A stretch of DNA of 64,000 nucleotides from Artemia franciscana (Eukaryota; Arthropoda; Branchiopoda; Anostraca; Artemiidae). This document shows, piece after piece, positions 43,001 to 53,400 of the stretch (its first letter is position 1; every line of letters starts with the position of its first letter). The notes under the pieces were generated by a model, which worked only from the letters and a program-made list of their open reading frames with translations, ran no database searches and was not told the origin of the DNA. The position numbers were made by a program, and so were the translations under genes. Location of the stretch: positions 34,598,008-34,662,007 of the forward strand of contig NC_088880.1 in assembly GCF_032884065.1 (NCBI RefSeq), written 5' to 3'.

Positions 43001-44935
43001 ACAGTAGGGTTTTCTGTTACGTTGAATCTGATGATGTGGTTTTCATTAAGATTCTAGGACTTATAGGGGGCGTTTCTCCCTTTTTTCGAAAACAAGTCAA
43101 ATTTTCTTAGGATTGTAACTTTTGATGGGTAAGACTAAACTTAATGAAACTTATACATTTGAAATCACAATAGAATTACAATTCTTTTGATATATCCATT
43201 GGTATCAAAATTTTGTTCTTTAGAGTTTCGGTTACTTATGAGCCGGGTCGCTCCTTACTTACAGTTCGTTACCACGAATTATTTGATTCCAGTAAAATTG
43301 TATAATTGTAATTCGTGGTCATTCGAATAAAACTCAAATTTCTAGTGCCCTATTTAAGTGAATAAAATACTGAGGGAAGCTAGTCCCCCTCCCACGCCCA
43401 CCTTTTCACTAAATACAACTTACCATAATTTGAGATAGCTGTTTGATTCAGCGTAGATGAAAGATTTTAATAGCCATGTCATTGAGGATGACGTGACCCT
43501 CCAAAGTCCATAGGGAAAGGGCTGTCCATGAGAATGTGTTCGTTTTTCCCATTTAGAATTTGTTGTTGAGAAATATACTGAATCTTCTGCAGGAGAAGGG
43601 ATTTTCTACGAGAAGTATTTTCTGTGGCGCACTGCTTTCAGTAGGATTTTTTAGGGGAAATTTGACATGGGATGGAGGGGAGAGGGGTGGCAATTTGACG
43701 GCATGATTTGAAAACCAGTCAGAAATTAAATTAAAAAATTAGTTTTTTCAACTGAAAGTAAGGAGCAATACCAAAATTGCAAACGAATAGAAATTTTCGA
43801 AAACTCTTGTTTTTTTCTAATTTTATTCTTTTTTTTTAAAGCTTTATTTAACGACGTTGTCTCAATCACCCAAAGGAAGATTATACCCAAAATAACTCAA
43901 AGGAAACGGCCTAAAAATAAAGATTTCTCGCTACTTTCAATATAATGAATCTCTGGTGGAATAAATGTCCGGTATTTGGGGATAGGTCAAATTGGTTCCT
44001 AGGATATTTTCCGTTTTTTTTTGTCGTCCAAAAAAGGGTTTTTAATTTTTGATAATAGTTCCTTTTTGGAGTTAAGTGATTGTGTGAAGTTGAAAATCAG
44101 TAAAAATTATTCAGTTCTAAGTAATAAAAACCATTTAAAAGTTTGTCGGGCTGGATCGGCTTCGGCATAAAATGCGTGAAAAAAGTGAATGAAATCTTCG
44201 TTTTATCATAGGTAATGTAAAAAGATAGCCCACTGTCCCTTGAAGCGAATTCTGGGACAAATTTGAATATTTTGAATGTAGACTTCGATGTATGTAGCAT
44301 TTAATAAGAGTCGTTCTTTTAGGGCCCTTGACACCCTTTTATGTTTTTTTTTCCCAAATGTGGGATTCTTAATCATATCACAGAATAAGAAAGTAGCTTA
44401 TACTATTTCGAGAGGTAAATGAAGATATGTTTTTTTTTTTATCTAATGTCAGAGTCGTCCCTAGGGTTGGTAGTGCCTGGGGGAAAATTAACTACAGCGC
44501 CCCGTTCCGACTCAAATATAAGCAAATAGAGTAGAATCAAATGCCAAATTTTATCAACGTGGGCAATCCCCCAGTCGTGCCCCCTAGCTGTGTCGCCATG
44601 GGTGGATGACCCGGTTGACCACCCTCCCCACCCCCCTAGGCCCGGCTCTGCCTATTATTGAATGATTAAGTTAGTATATCTATCTTATGTATTGGTCAGA
44701 AAGTTTTACGTATCTTTTTAGTTATGTTCATAATATTATGTAAAGTAATTTTCTTTTTACTTTTTAATAAAACTTCTCGTAAGTGAGAGCGTATGATATG
44801 AAATCAACACCATTTTTTCTAGCTCGTCAATGTTCACCCAGAGGTGGAGAGCTCACTGTTATGGTTCGTGATGACGGACGAGTTGACTTATATGGCAATG
44901 CTGCTACAGTACTCCGTGGTGAACTCGAAATATAA
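33946..44935 (+). CDS. PhzF-fold PBLD-like protein, five exons, 282 aa
   Basis: Exons: 33946-34032, 39638-39833, 40493-40715, 41972-42201, 44823-44935; all GT-AG, phases 0, 1, 2, 1. It belongs to the phenazine biosynthesis PhzF-like family, animal PBLD branch, usually about 288 aa. Family motifs in order: [11 protein letters not shown] near residue 18, MNLSETAF with the expected catalytic Glu at 47, [20 protein letters not shown] at 66-85, [20 protein letters not shown] at 205-223 completed by GSAH, and [17 protein letters not shown] near the C-terminus. The two-lobed fold is typical of isomerase-like enzymes; the physiological substrate of animal PBLD is not settled, so none is claimed. The reading frame is intact. 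The gene is divergent from cyclophilin. Confidence 0.95.
34033..35158. other. PBLD intron 1, left part
   Basis: No gene or recognised repeat; AT-rich TTTAATTTA-type stretch at about 34975-35095. Confidence 0.4.
35172..35504 (+). mobile_element. Short non-autonomous Penelope-like insertion
   Basis: An exact 13-bp duplication, ACATTTTCTGAAT, flanks it (35159-35171 and 35505-35517). The left end is an inverted copy of part of the right end (ACAACAACAAAAGAAGAATA left, complement near 35455). The right end carries an extra tail of about 34 bp (TATGGAAAGGCAGTGTGG, CTTCGTC) absent on the left. The same tail ends the larger element at 35843-37441. No protein-coding part remains. It is treated as a fossil. 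Confidence 0.8.
35843..37441 (+). mobile_element. Penelope-like retroelement, 5'-truncated and broken
   Basis: Flanked by an exact 13-bp duplication, ACAGTTATCATAT (35830-35842 and 37442-37454). A left segment of about 110 bp (35843-35953) is the inverse of 37295-37407. The right end has the same 34-bp extra tail as the smaller neighbour. The interior retains the end of a reverse transcriptase ([23 protein letters not shown]) and then a GIY-YIG endonuclease domain ([14 protein letters not shown]), the combination that defines Penelope-like elements. It is internally shortened and has a few breaks, so it is not functional. Near-identity of its end repeats suggests a moderately recent insertion. 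It lies in PBLD intron 1. Confidence 0.88.
37455..38940. other. PBLD intron 1, middle part
   Basis: No gene or clear repeat seen. The open frame at 38024-38209 is lysine/asparagine-rich AT noise. Confidence 0.4.
38945..39560. repeat. Tandem array just upstream of PBLD exon 2
   Basis: About seven units of roughly 60-100 bp, each with GACTCCTGATTAGGCTGTAG, TAAGGAGGGAATAGGTTTTG, CTCCTAGAAATTAATTAA and GCCTTCGCTACCCTTTC. Starts at about 38968, 39057, 39147, 39258, 39347, 39409 and 39499. One unit is shortened and one carries a (TAG)n insertion (39206-39215). The array ends about 80 bp before the exon. Confidence 0.92.
39638..39833 (+). CDS. PBLD-like exon 2
   Basis: Starts [19 protein letters not shown] after the acceptor ATTTTAG and ends with one base of a Gly codon before GTAAGT. 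Contains the catalytic Glu and LCGHAT. Confidence 0.95.
40493..40715 (+). CDS. PBLD-like exon 3
   Basis: Encodes [15 protein letters not shown] through ILDSYK, the segment linking the two lobes. Acceptor TTTTCAG, donor GTAATA. Confidence 0.93.
40716..41971. other. PBLD intron 3, no features
   Basis: AT-rich; no repeats or coding signals recognised. Confidence 0.4.
41972..42201 (+). CDS. PBLD-like exon 4
   Basis: Encodes [18 protein letters not shown] through GKTLLK, including EDPVTGSAH. Acceptor ATTTAAG, donor GTACTT. Confidence 0.95.
42460..42665 (+). mobile_element. Penelope-like terminal remnant
   Basis: Left part GAATGTTTCGGGTCCATATC with CAAGGGCG and right part GACGACCCTTGGATACAGAG with CCGAAATATTCAC are diverged inverted copies of the end motif seen at 35900-35950 and 37305-37350. 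No coding part. Old fossil fragment in PBLD intron 4. Confidence 0.55.
42666..43290 (-). repeat. Body unit of the composite repeat, minus orientation
   Basis: Read on the minus strand it starts with a degraded palindromic terminus at 43266-43285 and AAGGAGCGACCCGGCTCATA. It then follows the body order through GAAAAAAGGGAGAAACGCCC to the GGAGGGCAACTATGACCCCT segment. Confidence 0.75.
44450..44650. mobile_element. Candidate hAT-type MITE
   Basis: Ends CAGAGTCGTCCCTAGGG and, in reverse complement at the right, CAGAGCCGGGCCTAGGG; this start sequence is common in hAT elements. The 8-bp flanks (TCTAATGT and CCTATTAT) agree at only 5 positions, so the target duplication is decayed or absent. Length 201 bp, non-coding. 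Confidence 0.6.
44823..44935 (+). CDS. PBLD-like exon 5
   Basis: Encodes [20 protein letters not shown] through GELEI and a TAA stop. Acceptor TTTTTTCTAG. Confidence 0.95.
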
Positions 44936-45159
44936 CTTTCATCTTTGCAGGATCGACATACTAACATTCCTAACTACTTTGAAGTCTTATATTAACATTA
45001 AAATAATGCAGCAGGGCAATCCATGTTTTGCATTTATCTCCTTGAGCTTTCTCATTAGATGCATAGGTCTATTTTGGACATATGTCGTCTCCAAAAAGAC
45101 TCCAATGAGCATGAGGAGGGGCGGTGGTAAATTCAAAGAGGGTCTAAGTCCCCCTTCAA

Positions 45160-45165
45160 AATAAA
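45160..45165 (+). terminator. Candidate polyadenylation signal of the PBLD-like gene
   Basis: AATAAA 225 bases past the stop codon. Weaker variants (ATTAAA near 44997) are closer, so the site actually used is unsure. Confidence 0.4.
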
Positions 45166-45489
45166 ATCATATTTCCAAATTGGCTGATGAATATTAATTT
45201 AAAAGACCTATATTTTCAGACGAATGTCGAAATGTAATATTCGAATTACCGTTTGGAAGATTTCTCACTCTAAAAACTGAAACTGTTCAAACAGCAAGAT
45301 GATCATCCTTATTATCTTTAATCAGAAGCACCACCATAGCGCTGCCTAAGTGCTGCGCAATGGTGGTAATGTTGCTCTTCACTTTTATTGAAAAAAATTT
45401 GTCTAATCAGAAACAATGCTATTGCGTTGTCCATGGTAAAGACCCATAAGGCCCCAATATTTTATTATTACTTTATTTTCCAGAGGTAC

Positions 45490-46640
45490 TTCATATCGAA
45501 AAGGTGGTCGTGTAAACTTTGGAGGTGACTAATTTTTGGAAATCGAGAGTTCTAGTGCCTTTTTTTAAAAATAAAAAGTGATCAAAGGGCAACTACCCCC
45601 CAAATCTATTTTCCACATAATACATCTGATTAAAATTTTGAGATAGTTATTTCTTTTTCTCAATAGCTCAAAGGCAACATAACTATGTCTCTGGATTGAC
45701 AACCCCCTTAGCTCGCAGGGCAAGTTATGCTAGCTGCCCATTATAACACATAAGGTTTTTATGGCAGGGGTAGCTGTTTAAACTTTGGACGGCCCTTTCG
45801 ATTAGAAATCGAAAGTTCTAGTGCCAAATTTAAGAGCTAAAAGTGATTGCAGGGCAACCATATTGTTAAATATTAGGTTTTAAGACAAAAAGATGGTAAA
45901 GAAACATAAGGCTTCCATGTTTGTAATTATTTTAGGAGTCAATCCTTGGGTGGAGTGGTCGTATAAACTTTAGAGAAGACTCATTCTATTGGAAATTTGA
46001 AGTTATAGTGCCTTTTATAAAACCCTCCTCCCAACCCTTTTTTCCCCAATGCATCCAATCAAAATTTAGAAATAGCCATTTTGTTAAAAAAAATTCCAAA
46101 TTTCAAATGACTTTGCTTCCGGGGTTGAAAAAAAACCCCATAGCCCCTGGGGCAAGGGCTATAAGTTATACTAGCTGCTGATTGTTAACAAATAAGGCTT
46201 TTATGAAAGGGGTAGCTGTATAAACTTTTGAAGGGCCCTTTCGATTGTAAAACGAAAGTTCTAGCGCCATAATTAAGAGTCAAAAGTGATTGGAGGCCAG
46301 CCATATTGTTAAATGTTACGTTTTCAGACAGTAACATGGTAAAGAGGCATAAAGCTTCAGTGTTTTGTAATTTTTTTCAGAGGCAACCATTGGGAGGAAT
46401 GGTCGTATAAACCTTGGATAGAGCTCATTCTATTGGAAATTTGAGTTATAGTGCCCTTTTTGAAAGTCAAATATGGTCAACCTTCCTTCACGCCCTCTCT
46501 TCCCTAATGCATTCCAACAGAATTTAGAGATAGCCATTTTTTTTAAAGTTCCAAAGTTCAAATAACTATGCCTCTGGGGTCGACAAAACCCCCCACAGCC
46601 TCCGGTGCAAGGGTAGAGCTTTCTGTTAGTTTTAAGCTTA
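45490..46640 (+). repeat. Tandem array, unit about 440 bp, roughly 2.5 copies
   Basis: TTATGGCAGGGGTAGCTGTT, AACTTT, CCCTTTCGATT, GAAAGTTCTAG, AAGAGCTAAAAGTGATTG and CCATATTGTTAAAT at 45758-45870 recur at 46202-46315. The phrase GTGGTCGTATAAAC with TCATTCTATTGGAAATTTGA recurs at about 45955 and 46400, with a third weaker occurrence at about 45503. A related single copy is at 57890-58200. Confidence 0.8.
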
Positions 46641-46774
46641 ATTTGCATATTCAGTCTAAGTTTCGCTCGTTTTCAGATTTATTCATTCGTTTATATTTGT
46701 ACCTTTTGTATTTTTTTGCTATGATTGTTTATCTGGTTTTCGTTCGTTTTGGGCTGTATTTATTCTTTCAAACA

Positions 46775-49410
46775 GTTCGTGGTAACGAACTCTAAGGAAG
46801 GAGCGACCCGACTCAATAGTTACCCAAATTCTAAAAAACGAAAATTTTGATATCAATAAATATATCGAAAGAATTAGATTTTTATGCTGATTTTCAATAT
46901 ATAAGTTTCATTGAGTTTAGTCATCAAACAGTTCGTGGTAACGAACTGTAGTAAGGAGCGACCCGGCTCAATAGTAAACAAAAGTCTAGAAAATGGAATT
47001 TTGATATCAGTAGCTACATAAAAAAATCACATTTTAATGCTGATTTCAAATGTATAAGTTTCATCAAGTTTAGTCTTACCCATCAAAAGTTCCGAGCCTG
47101 AGAAAATTTGCCTTATTTTAGAAAATAGGGGGAAACACCCCCTAAAAGTCATTGAATCTTAACGAAAATTACACCATCAGATTCAGCGTATCAGAGAACC
47201 CTACTGTAGAAGTTTCAAGCTCCTATCTACAAAAATGTGGAATTTTGTATTTTTTGCCAGAAGGCAGATCACGGATGCGTGTTTATTTGTTGTTTTTTTT
47301 TCCCCAGGGGTGATCGTATCGACCCAGTTGTCCTAGAATGTTGCGAGAGGGCTCATTCTAACGGAAATGAAAAGTTCTAGAGCCCTTCTTAAGTGACCAA
47401 AAAAATTGGAGGGCATTTAGGCCCCCTCCCACGCTAATTATTTTCCCAAAGTCAACGGATCAAAATTCTGAGATAGCCATTTTATTTAGCGTAGTCTAAA
47501 AATGTCTTTGGAGACGACTTACTCCCCCAGAGTCCCAGTGGGAGGGGCTACAAGTTACAAACTTTGACCAGTGCTTACATATAGTAATGGTTATTGGGTG
47601 TAGAGGCGTTTTCAGGAGGATTTTTTGGTTGGGGGGAGGGGTTGAGAAGAGGGAGATATTCTGGGAGAGCTTTCCATCGAGGAATTTGTCATGGGGAAAA
47701 AAAACTTCCATGAAGGGAGCGCAGGATTTACTAGCATTACTTAAAAAAAAAACAATGAAAAAATAAATATGAAAAAGTTTTTTCAGCTGGAAGTAGGGAG
47801 CAGCATTAAAACTTAAAACGAACAGAAATTATTACCCATATGAGGGGCTCACCTCCTCCTAATACCTCGTTCTTTACGCTAAAGTATTTTTAATAATGTC
47901 AACTATTTATTCTACGGCTTTTGTGATTCAGGGGTCATTCTTAATGAATTGGGACAAAATTATATCTTTTATTAATAAAAAGATTCGTAAAAAATTAAAA
48001 GTTCTAGTTGCCTTTTTAATTAACCAAAAAATTGGAGGGCAACTAGGGTTCCTCCCCCGCTCTTTTTTTTACAAAAATCATTCGATCAAAATTATGAGAA
48101 AGCCATTTAGCCCAAAAAAAAAAAAAAAAAAAAAATGCAAGTTTCGTTTTAATTATTCCTCTGCAGAGAGCCAAAATCAAAACATGCATTGATTCAAAAA
48201 CGTTCAGAAATTAAATAAAAAAACAGGTTTTTTCAACTGAAAGTAATGAGCGACATTAAAACTTAAAACGAACAGAAATTACTTCGTATATGAAAGGGGC
48301 TGCTTCCTCATCAACGCCCCGCTCTTTACGCTAAAGTGTTTTACTGTTTTAAAAAGAAGAGTTGAGAGAAAGAGTCAAACTTTAGTGTAAAGAGCGGGGC
48401 GTTGATGAGGAAGCAGTCCCTTTCATATACGAAGTAATTTCTGTTCGTTTTAAGTTTTAATGTCGCTCCTTACTTTCAGTTGAAAAAACCTGTTTTTTTT
48501 TATTTAATACCCATCAAAGGCTACGAACCTGAGAAAATTCGTCTGACTATCGAAAAAAAGGAGAAACTTCCCCTGAAAGTCGAATAATCTTAATGAAAAT
48601 TACACCATTAGATTCAGCATATCAGAAAACCCTACTGTAGAGGTTCCAAGCTTCTACCTGCAAAAACGTGGAATTTTGTATTTTTTGCCAGAAGCACGCA
48701 TGCTTGTTTATTTGTTTTTTTCCCCCAGAGGTGACTATATCGACCCGGTGATCTTAGAATATTGCGAGAGGGCTCTTTCTAACATAAATTAAAAGTTCTA
48801 GCGCCCTTTTTAGTGACCAAAAAATTAGAGGGCAACTGGGCCCCCTCCCACACGCCACTCTATTCCCAAAATCGATAAAAAAAATTTGAGATAGCTATTT
48901 TGTTCAGCATAGTTAAAAGGCCTATTAACTATGTCTTAGAGATAAAATGACCCCCATAGCACCTGGGAAAAGCTTTTTAAATTATAAAATTTGCCCATTG
49001 CTTACGTATAGTATTTGTTATTGGCAAGCATGAATACATTTTTCGGGTGGGAAGGAGAATTTTCTCTGGGGGATTTTGCACGGGGAGAATTTTCTATGAA
49101 GAAGGATGTTTCCACGGGGTGAACTTTTTAGGGGAAATTGTATACTGGGGGAATTTGGCAGAAATCCTATACGAATTTTCTTTATATGTCTTGCTTTCTC
49201 TAAACCGACTCAATTTTAAGCGTGGAGGTATTAAGGGTAATTGTCTGGGGTAAATTTTCACCATTAGTGAATTTTCCAGAGGATATTTCCGTGGGTTGGG
49301 GGATTGAAGCCAGATTTCCTGGCATTATTTAAAAAACTATTAAAATTGAAGTAAAAAACATGTTTTTCAACTGAAAGTGAGGAGCAACATTAAAACTTAA
49401 AACGAACAAA
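46775..49410 (+). repeat. Composite repeat, plus-oriented copies in series
   Basis: A short copy starts with the palindromic terminus at about 46771 and is cut off at about 46923 by a second terminus (46928-46947, AACAGTTCGTGGTAACGAAC). The second copy runs as a body to about 47820, then through a hairpin-type linker to a complete hairpin at 48225-48500. A third body without the terminus follows at about 48505-49410. Confidence 0.8.
48225..48500. repeat. Foldback hairpin module
   Basis: Arms about 48225-48340 and 48375-48495 are near-perfect reverse complements (GAAATTACTTCGTATATGAA and AACGCCCCGCTCTTTACGCT on the left). Same module as 6035-6295; this is the best preserved one. Confidence 0.88.
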
Positions 49411-49469
49411 ATTTATTACATTTTTGAAGGGGGGGGGGTCCCCTTCCTCAACACCTTGCTCTGCATCCT

Positions 49470-50040
49470 CTCTCTACATTTCCTTTGAGTTTCACCTTAA
49501 TAACCGAAGCTTTTTTGAGAACCAGGATCACAAATGCCCTCTTTTCAAATCAATTAGAGATCATGCTGTAACTAAGCAGTATCCAGAGAAAATTTTCAAC
49601 AGGTTCGAGGTCCTTGAGCAGTGAGATGATAGTGAATCTGCATTGAAGGTCTTCAAAGATAATACTCTTGCAGTGGCAACTGGTATTGCAGGAAAGATGC
49701 AGTGCAAGAAAAAAGAATGGATCAGTAGCGAGTCCCTCACCATCACTGATTGCAGCCGAGAAGCACGCTTCCGTGGGGACATGACGACATGTAGACATGA
49801 CATGACAACATAACAGACAGACATGACAACATGTTAAACAAAGAGGGTAACACCAACCTACAAAAGCACAACACCTTTATTGACGGCAAGGTCTACGAGC
49901 TTTCAAGAGGCCGTGAAAAATAGGATATAGAAGCCGCATAAGAGATGCTTCGTGAGCTTTCAGGTCAACATAATCAGATTAGGACGGATCTCCGAAATAT
50001 CAGCGCCGAAAAAAAATTGCGACCAACGTAGCGTGAAAAC
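49470..50040 (+). mobile_element. LINE fragment, endonuclease-RT linker region
   Basis: Translated in one frame with stops it reads FNRFEVLEQ, then ALKVFKDNTLAVATGIAGKM, KKKEWISSESLTITDCSREA and, in another frame, ELSRGREK and EMLRELSGQ. The pattern WIS-TL--I--RREA resembles the segment between endonuclease and reverse transcriptase of RTE/CR1-type LINEs. Broken by stops and shifts; assignment is by pattern only. Confidence 0.4.
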
Positions 50041-50384
50041 AATATCAATTAATTGCAACACTGTTGAAATTCAGAACTGAGTTCAAGTATTAGAACAACA
50101 AACCGTATTGGTATGGTTATATATGTTTATATATTATATATGTTTTGTATGGCTTTCGTTTTATGGCTAACAAATTAAATTAGCCGTGATTCATTGAGTT
50201 CCAATCTATTGCGGGTTTCAAATGGTTCTTTTTCTGATTTTAAAATAATATATTATAACATTTACCCCAAAAGTACAAATACAGAATAATTGAACGCTCA
50301 CTATCAAAACATAACTAAATGCATAAAAACTGCAACTACTATTTGAACAATGGCATTGTACTGAATTTCTTGCAATGAGCAATT

Positions 50385-50430
50385 TCACTGAAGCCGCACC
50401 TTCAACATCCCTGGATTTGCTTCTTCAAAT
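50385..50430 (-). CDS. Smr gene last exon
   Basis: Completes an Arg codon, then [14 protein letters not shown] and TGA. This matches the PG-L-V-L ending of N4BP2-type Smr domains and confirms the short exon. Confidence 0.85.
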
Positions 50431-53400
50431 CTAGAAAATATAAAAAAAATACAATGTAAATACTTTTTAGACCAGACTGCTTTTTCATTTACTGAATTTA
50501 AGAGCAAAAACGAGTATAAGTTAAATAAAACAGTGATACAAAAAAAATCCGAATATTTCGACTCCATATCAGAGAGCCTTTATCAAGGGGAAAAAGGTAA
50601 AGTCAAATTAAACTAAGCGCAAGATATAAAGAAAAAGATAAAAAGAAAAAATACAAAAAAGAAAACACACAAAAAACAACAAATTAATAATACTCGCATT
50701 AATGCAGTTTGAATGTTACATTAAAGTTTTAACAATACAGCAACTCACACAGAGTATTAGTATTAATAGAGATGGGGAGGAATTTAGATTAAATCCGATA
50801 TACAATAACTTAATAGGTCAAAATTTCAACCAGTAATATGTTACATAAAAAAATATTTCTTAGATCAAACTGCTTTTCCATTTACAAAAATTTAGAGGGA
50901 AAGAACTGGTCTAATTTAAATAAAGCAGTGGAATAAAACAAAAGATAAAAAAATTAAATAATAAAAAAAATTGAATATTTCGATTCCACGTTTGGGAACC
51001 TTTTTCAAAGGAAAAAAATAATTGAAGGAAAAGAAGCAATCTTTTTAAAATTAACCCTTCTAAAGAAAACGACAACCAAACACTCATAAACAAAGAACAA
51101 CAAATAAGGAAAAACATTTTACTTCAAAAATAATTGAAGGAAAGGAAACAATTTTTTTAAATTAACTCATCTAAAGAAAACGACAACAAAACACACTTAA
51201 ACAAAGAACAGCAACAACAGAAAACAAACAAATAAATAAAGAACAAAAACAACAAAAAACAAACAAATAAAAAAAGAACAACAAAAAAAAACAAACCAAT
51301 AAACAAAGAACAACAACAAAAAGCAAACAAAGAACAACAACACAAAAAAACAAACAAAGAACAACAACAAAAAACAAAAAAATAAATATACATTTTAAAC
51401 ACTTTCGAACCTCCAAGAAAAATGTAATTGTCTGACTAATCAACGGGTCGGTAAATTACGAACAAATAAACGTTAAAATGGCGATAAGTCAATTTATTAG
51501 ACAGTGAAAACAGATAGAAAGTCAAAAAGATCTTTCAATCACATGTGCAGCGATCGTCATCAGTATTTCTGCTTATGATGATCGCTTTACATGTGATAAA
51601 AATAACCAGACTTTTGTATCTGGTTTCTCTGTTTAATAACTGGACTTATCCCCATTTAAACTTTTATTTGTCTGTCATAGAAACGCAGTGTGATCTCGGA
51701 AAAAATACCTGGTTTAAGGTGTTACGTCGAAAAGAAGTTCGGCAAGTCATTTAGTAAATTATTAGTTTATCAAAATAATTTACCAACAAAATTTGGCAAA
51801 TTTTTAGCTCGACAAGAGTTCCAAAAAACTAAAAAAAATTAAAAAATAAACATGGCTAAGTGTTTGTGTTCATGAATGCCCTATAAGAAAACGGTTATAT
51901 AGGCTTGGAAATAAGATAGTTTGATACAGAACAGAACGTTTAAGGTATTACGTCAAAAAGACTTGACTTACTTTGACTTCCACAAACCGCAAATTAGCCG
52001 CCATACCAAAGCCCGAATTTACAACGCAACAGTCTGAAGCATCATGGTGTACTCATCTGAGACATGGCCGATAACCCAGACACAGCTAAGAAGGGTCGAT
52101 GTCGATGAAAAAAAGTTCAGTAAATCATTTGGTAAATTATTAGTTTATCAAAACAATTTACCAATAAAATTTGGTAAATTTTTAGCTCGACAAGAGTTCC
52201 AAAAAATTAAAAAAATTAAAAAATAAACATGGCCAAGTGTTTGTGTTCATGAATGAAGGAATAAATCCAAGAAATATACAAAGGCCACATTTCACAAGTA
52301 AAGTAATGAGAATTCTACTACACTTCTATAACGAAAAAGTAACAAACGCTAAGGTTTACAAGGAGTTGTTACTCTTAACTGCACAAAGGATATAAGGGAG
52401 GAGCACATGGTGCAGCCTCCAGTCCCAAATAATCATGATTTTGATTTCTAAACAAATATTTGCTTATTAGGCTAACGAGATCCTGTTAAGGTTTTTCATT
52501 TTTGTTCTGTATCAAATGATCTTATTTCTAAGCCTAAATAACCGTTTTCTTGCAGGGCAAAGCTTCTTGCTAAGCAGAAAGAAAATGTAGAGGGCAGAGC
52601 AGGCAGTAAACAATTTAAAGCCAGTAGGTTGCACTGACTTACCTGATTTTTTTCTGTTTTAGATAAGCCTCGACAGCTGGCTTGATCCTGGATATTCCAT
52701 TTATGCTCTTTAGTCCTCTTCCGGTAATAACATGGAGAAAACCTCCTTTTGCTCTTTCGTCACCTAAAAGTATAGTGGCACATATTAAATACGAATTGGT
52801 ACTGTAAAGATTTTTCCCCAGAGAATAATTTGTCATAGATAAAGAAAAGATAGGCAACTACCTAAACTGCTAGTTCACTCTAAGCTGGTCAGCCTAAACG
52901 TGACAACACTGCTTTCTTCACCTTCCCCTACATATTGAAAAGAAGTACCTGGAAAAAATATATATTCAACAGTTTAGTGAACGCTAGGAAAGCGGAAAAG
53001 TGCCAAATGCTAGATGTCGTTGGTAATTTTCTTTTGGTTACCAGTCCTAGCTTATGCTCTTAAAGTTTCATATGCTACTCGGCTGTAGCCAAGCAGTATG
53101 GAAAATAAGACAGCAAACTCAAGTTTGCCCCTCGCGGCAGTATATATCTTTGTCGTTTAAGGTTTATAAACTGCTTACTAAGTATGAATGGTGATTTAAT
53201 GGTGGACTTGTCTATATGACGGCGAATACCATGGTTCATACTTCAGTCACACTTTCTATTGAATCAAAAAGGTAAGGTATTTATACCTTAAATAAATCAA
53301 GGTATTACTCTTCGTCAGTAACAAACGTCAGTCAAGAGTTTCATGATGTGCGTGTAACAGAATCTCCGTTCAACCCAATCCCTTTCTATCAACCCTCGTT

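Noticed and set aside
51157-51443. Cys/Val/Phe/Leu-rich frames resembling membrane proteins
   Set aside because: They are the complement of an AACAAAGAACAACAAC minisatellite.
52639-52857. Smr frame ending at the unspliced stop (KKIR)
   Set aside because: The donor GTAAGT directly precedes that stop and the downstream exon 50430-50385 completes the family-typical C-terminus, so the spliced form is preferred.
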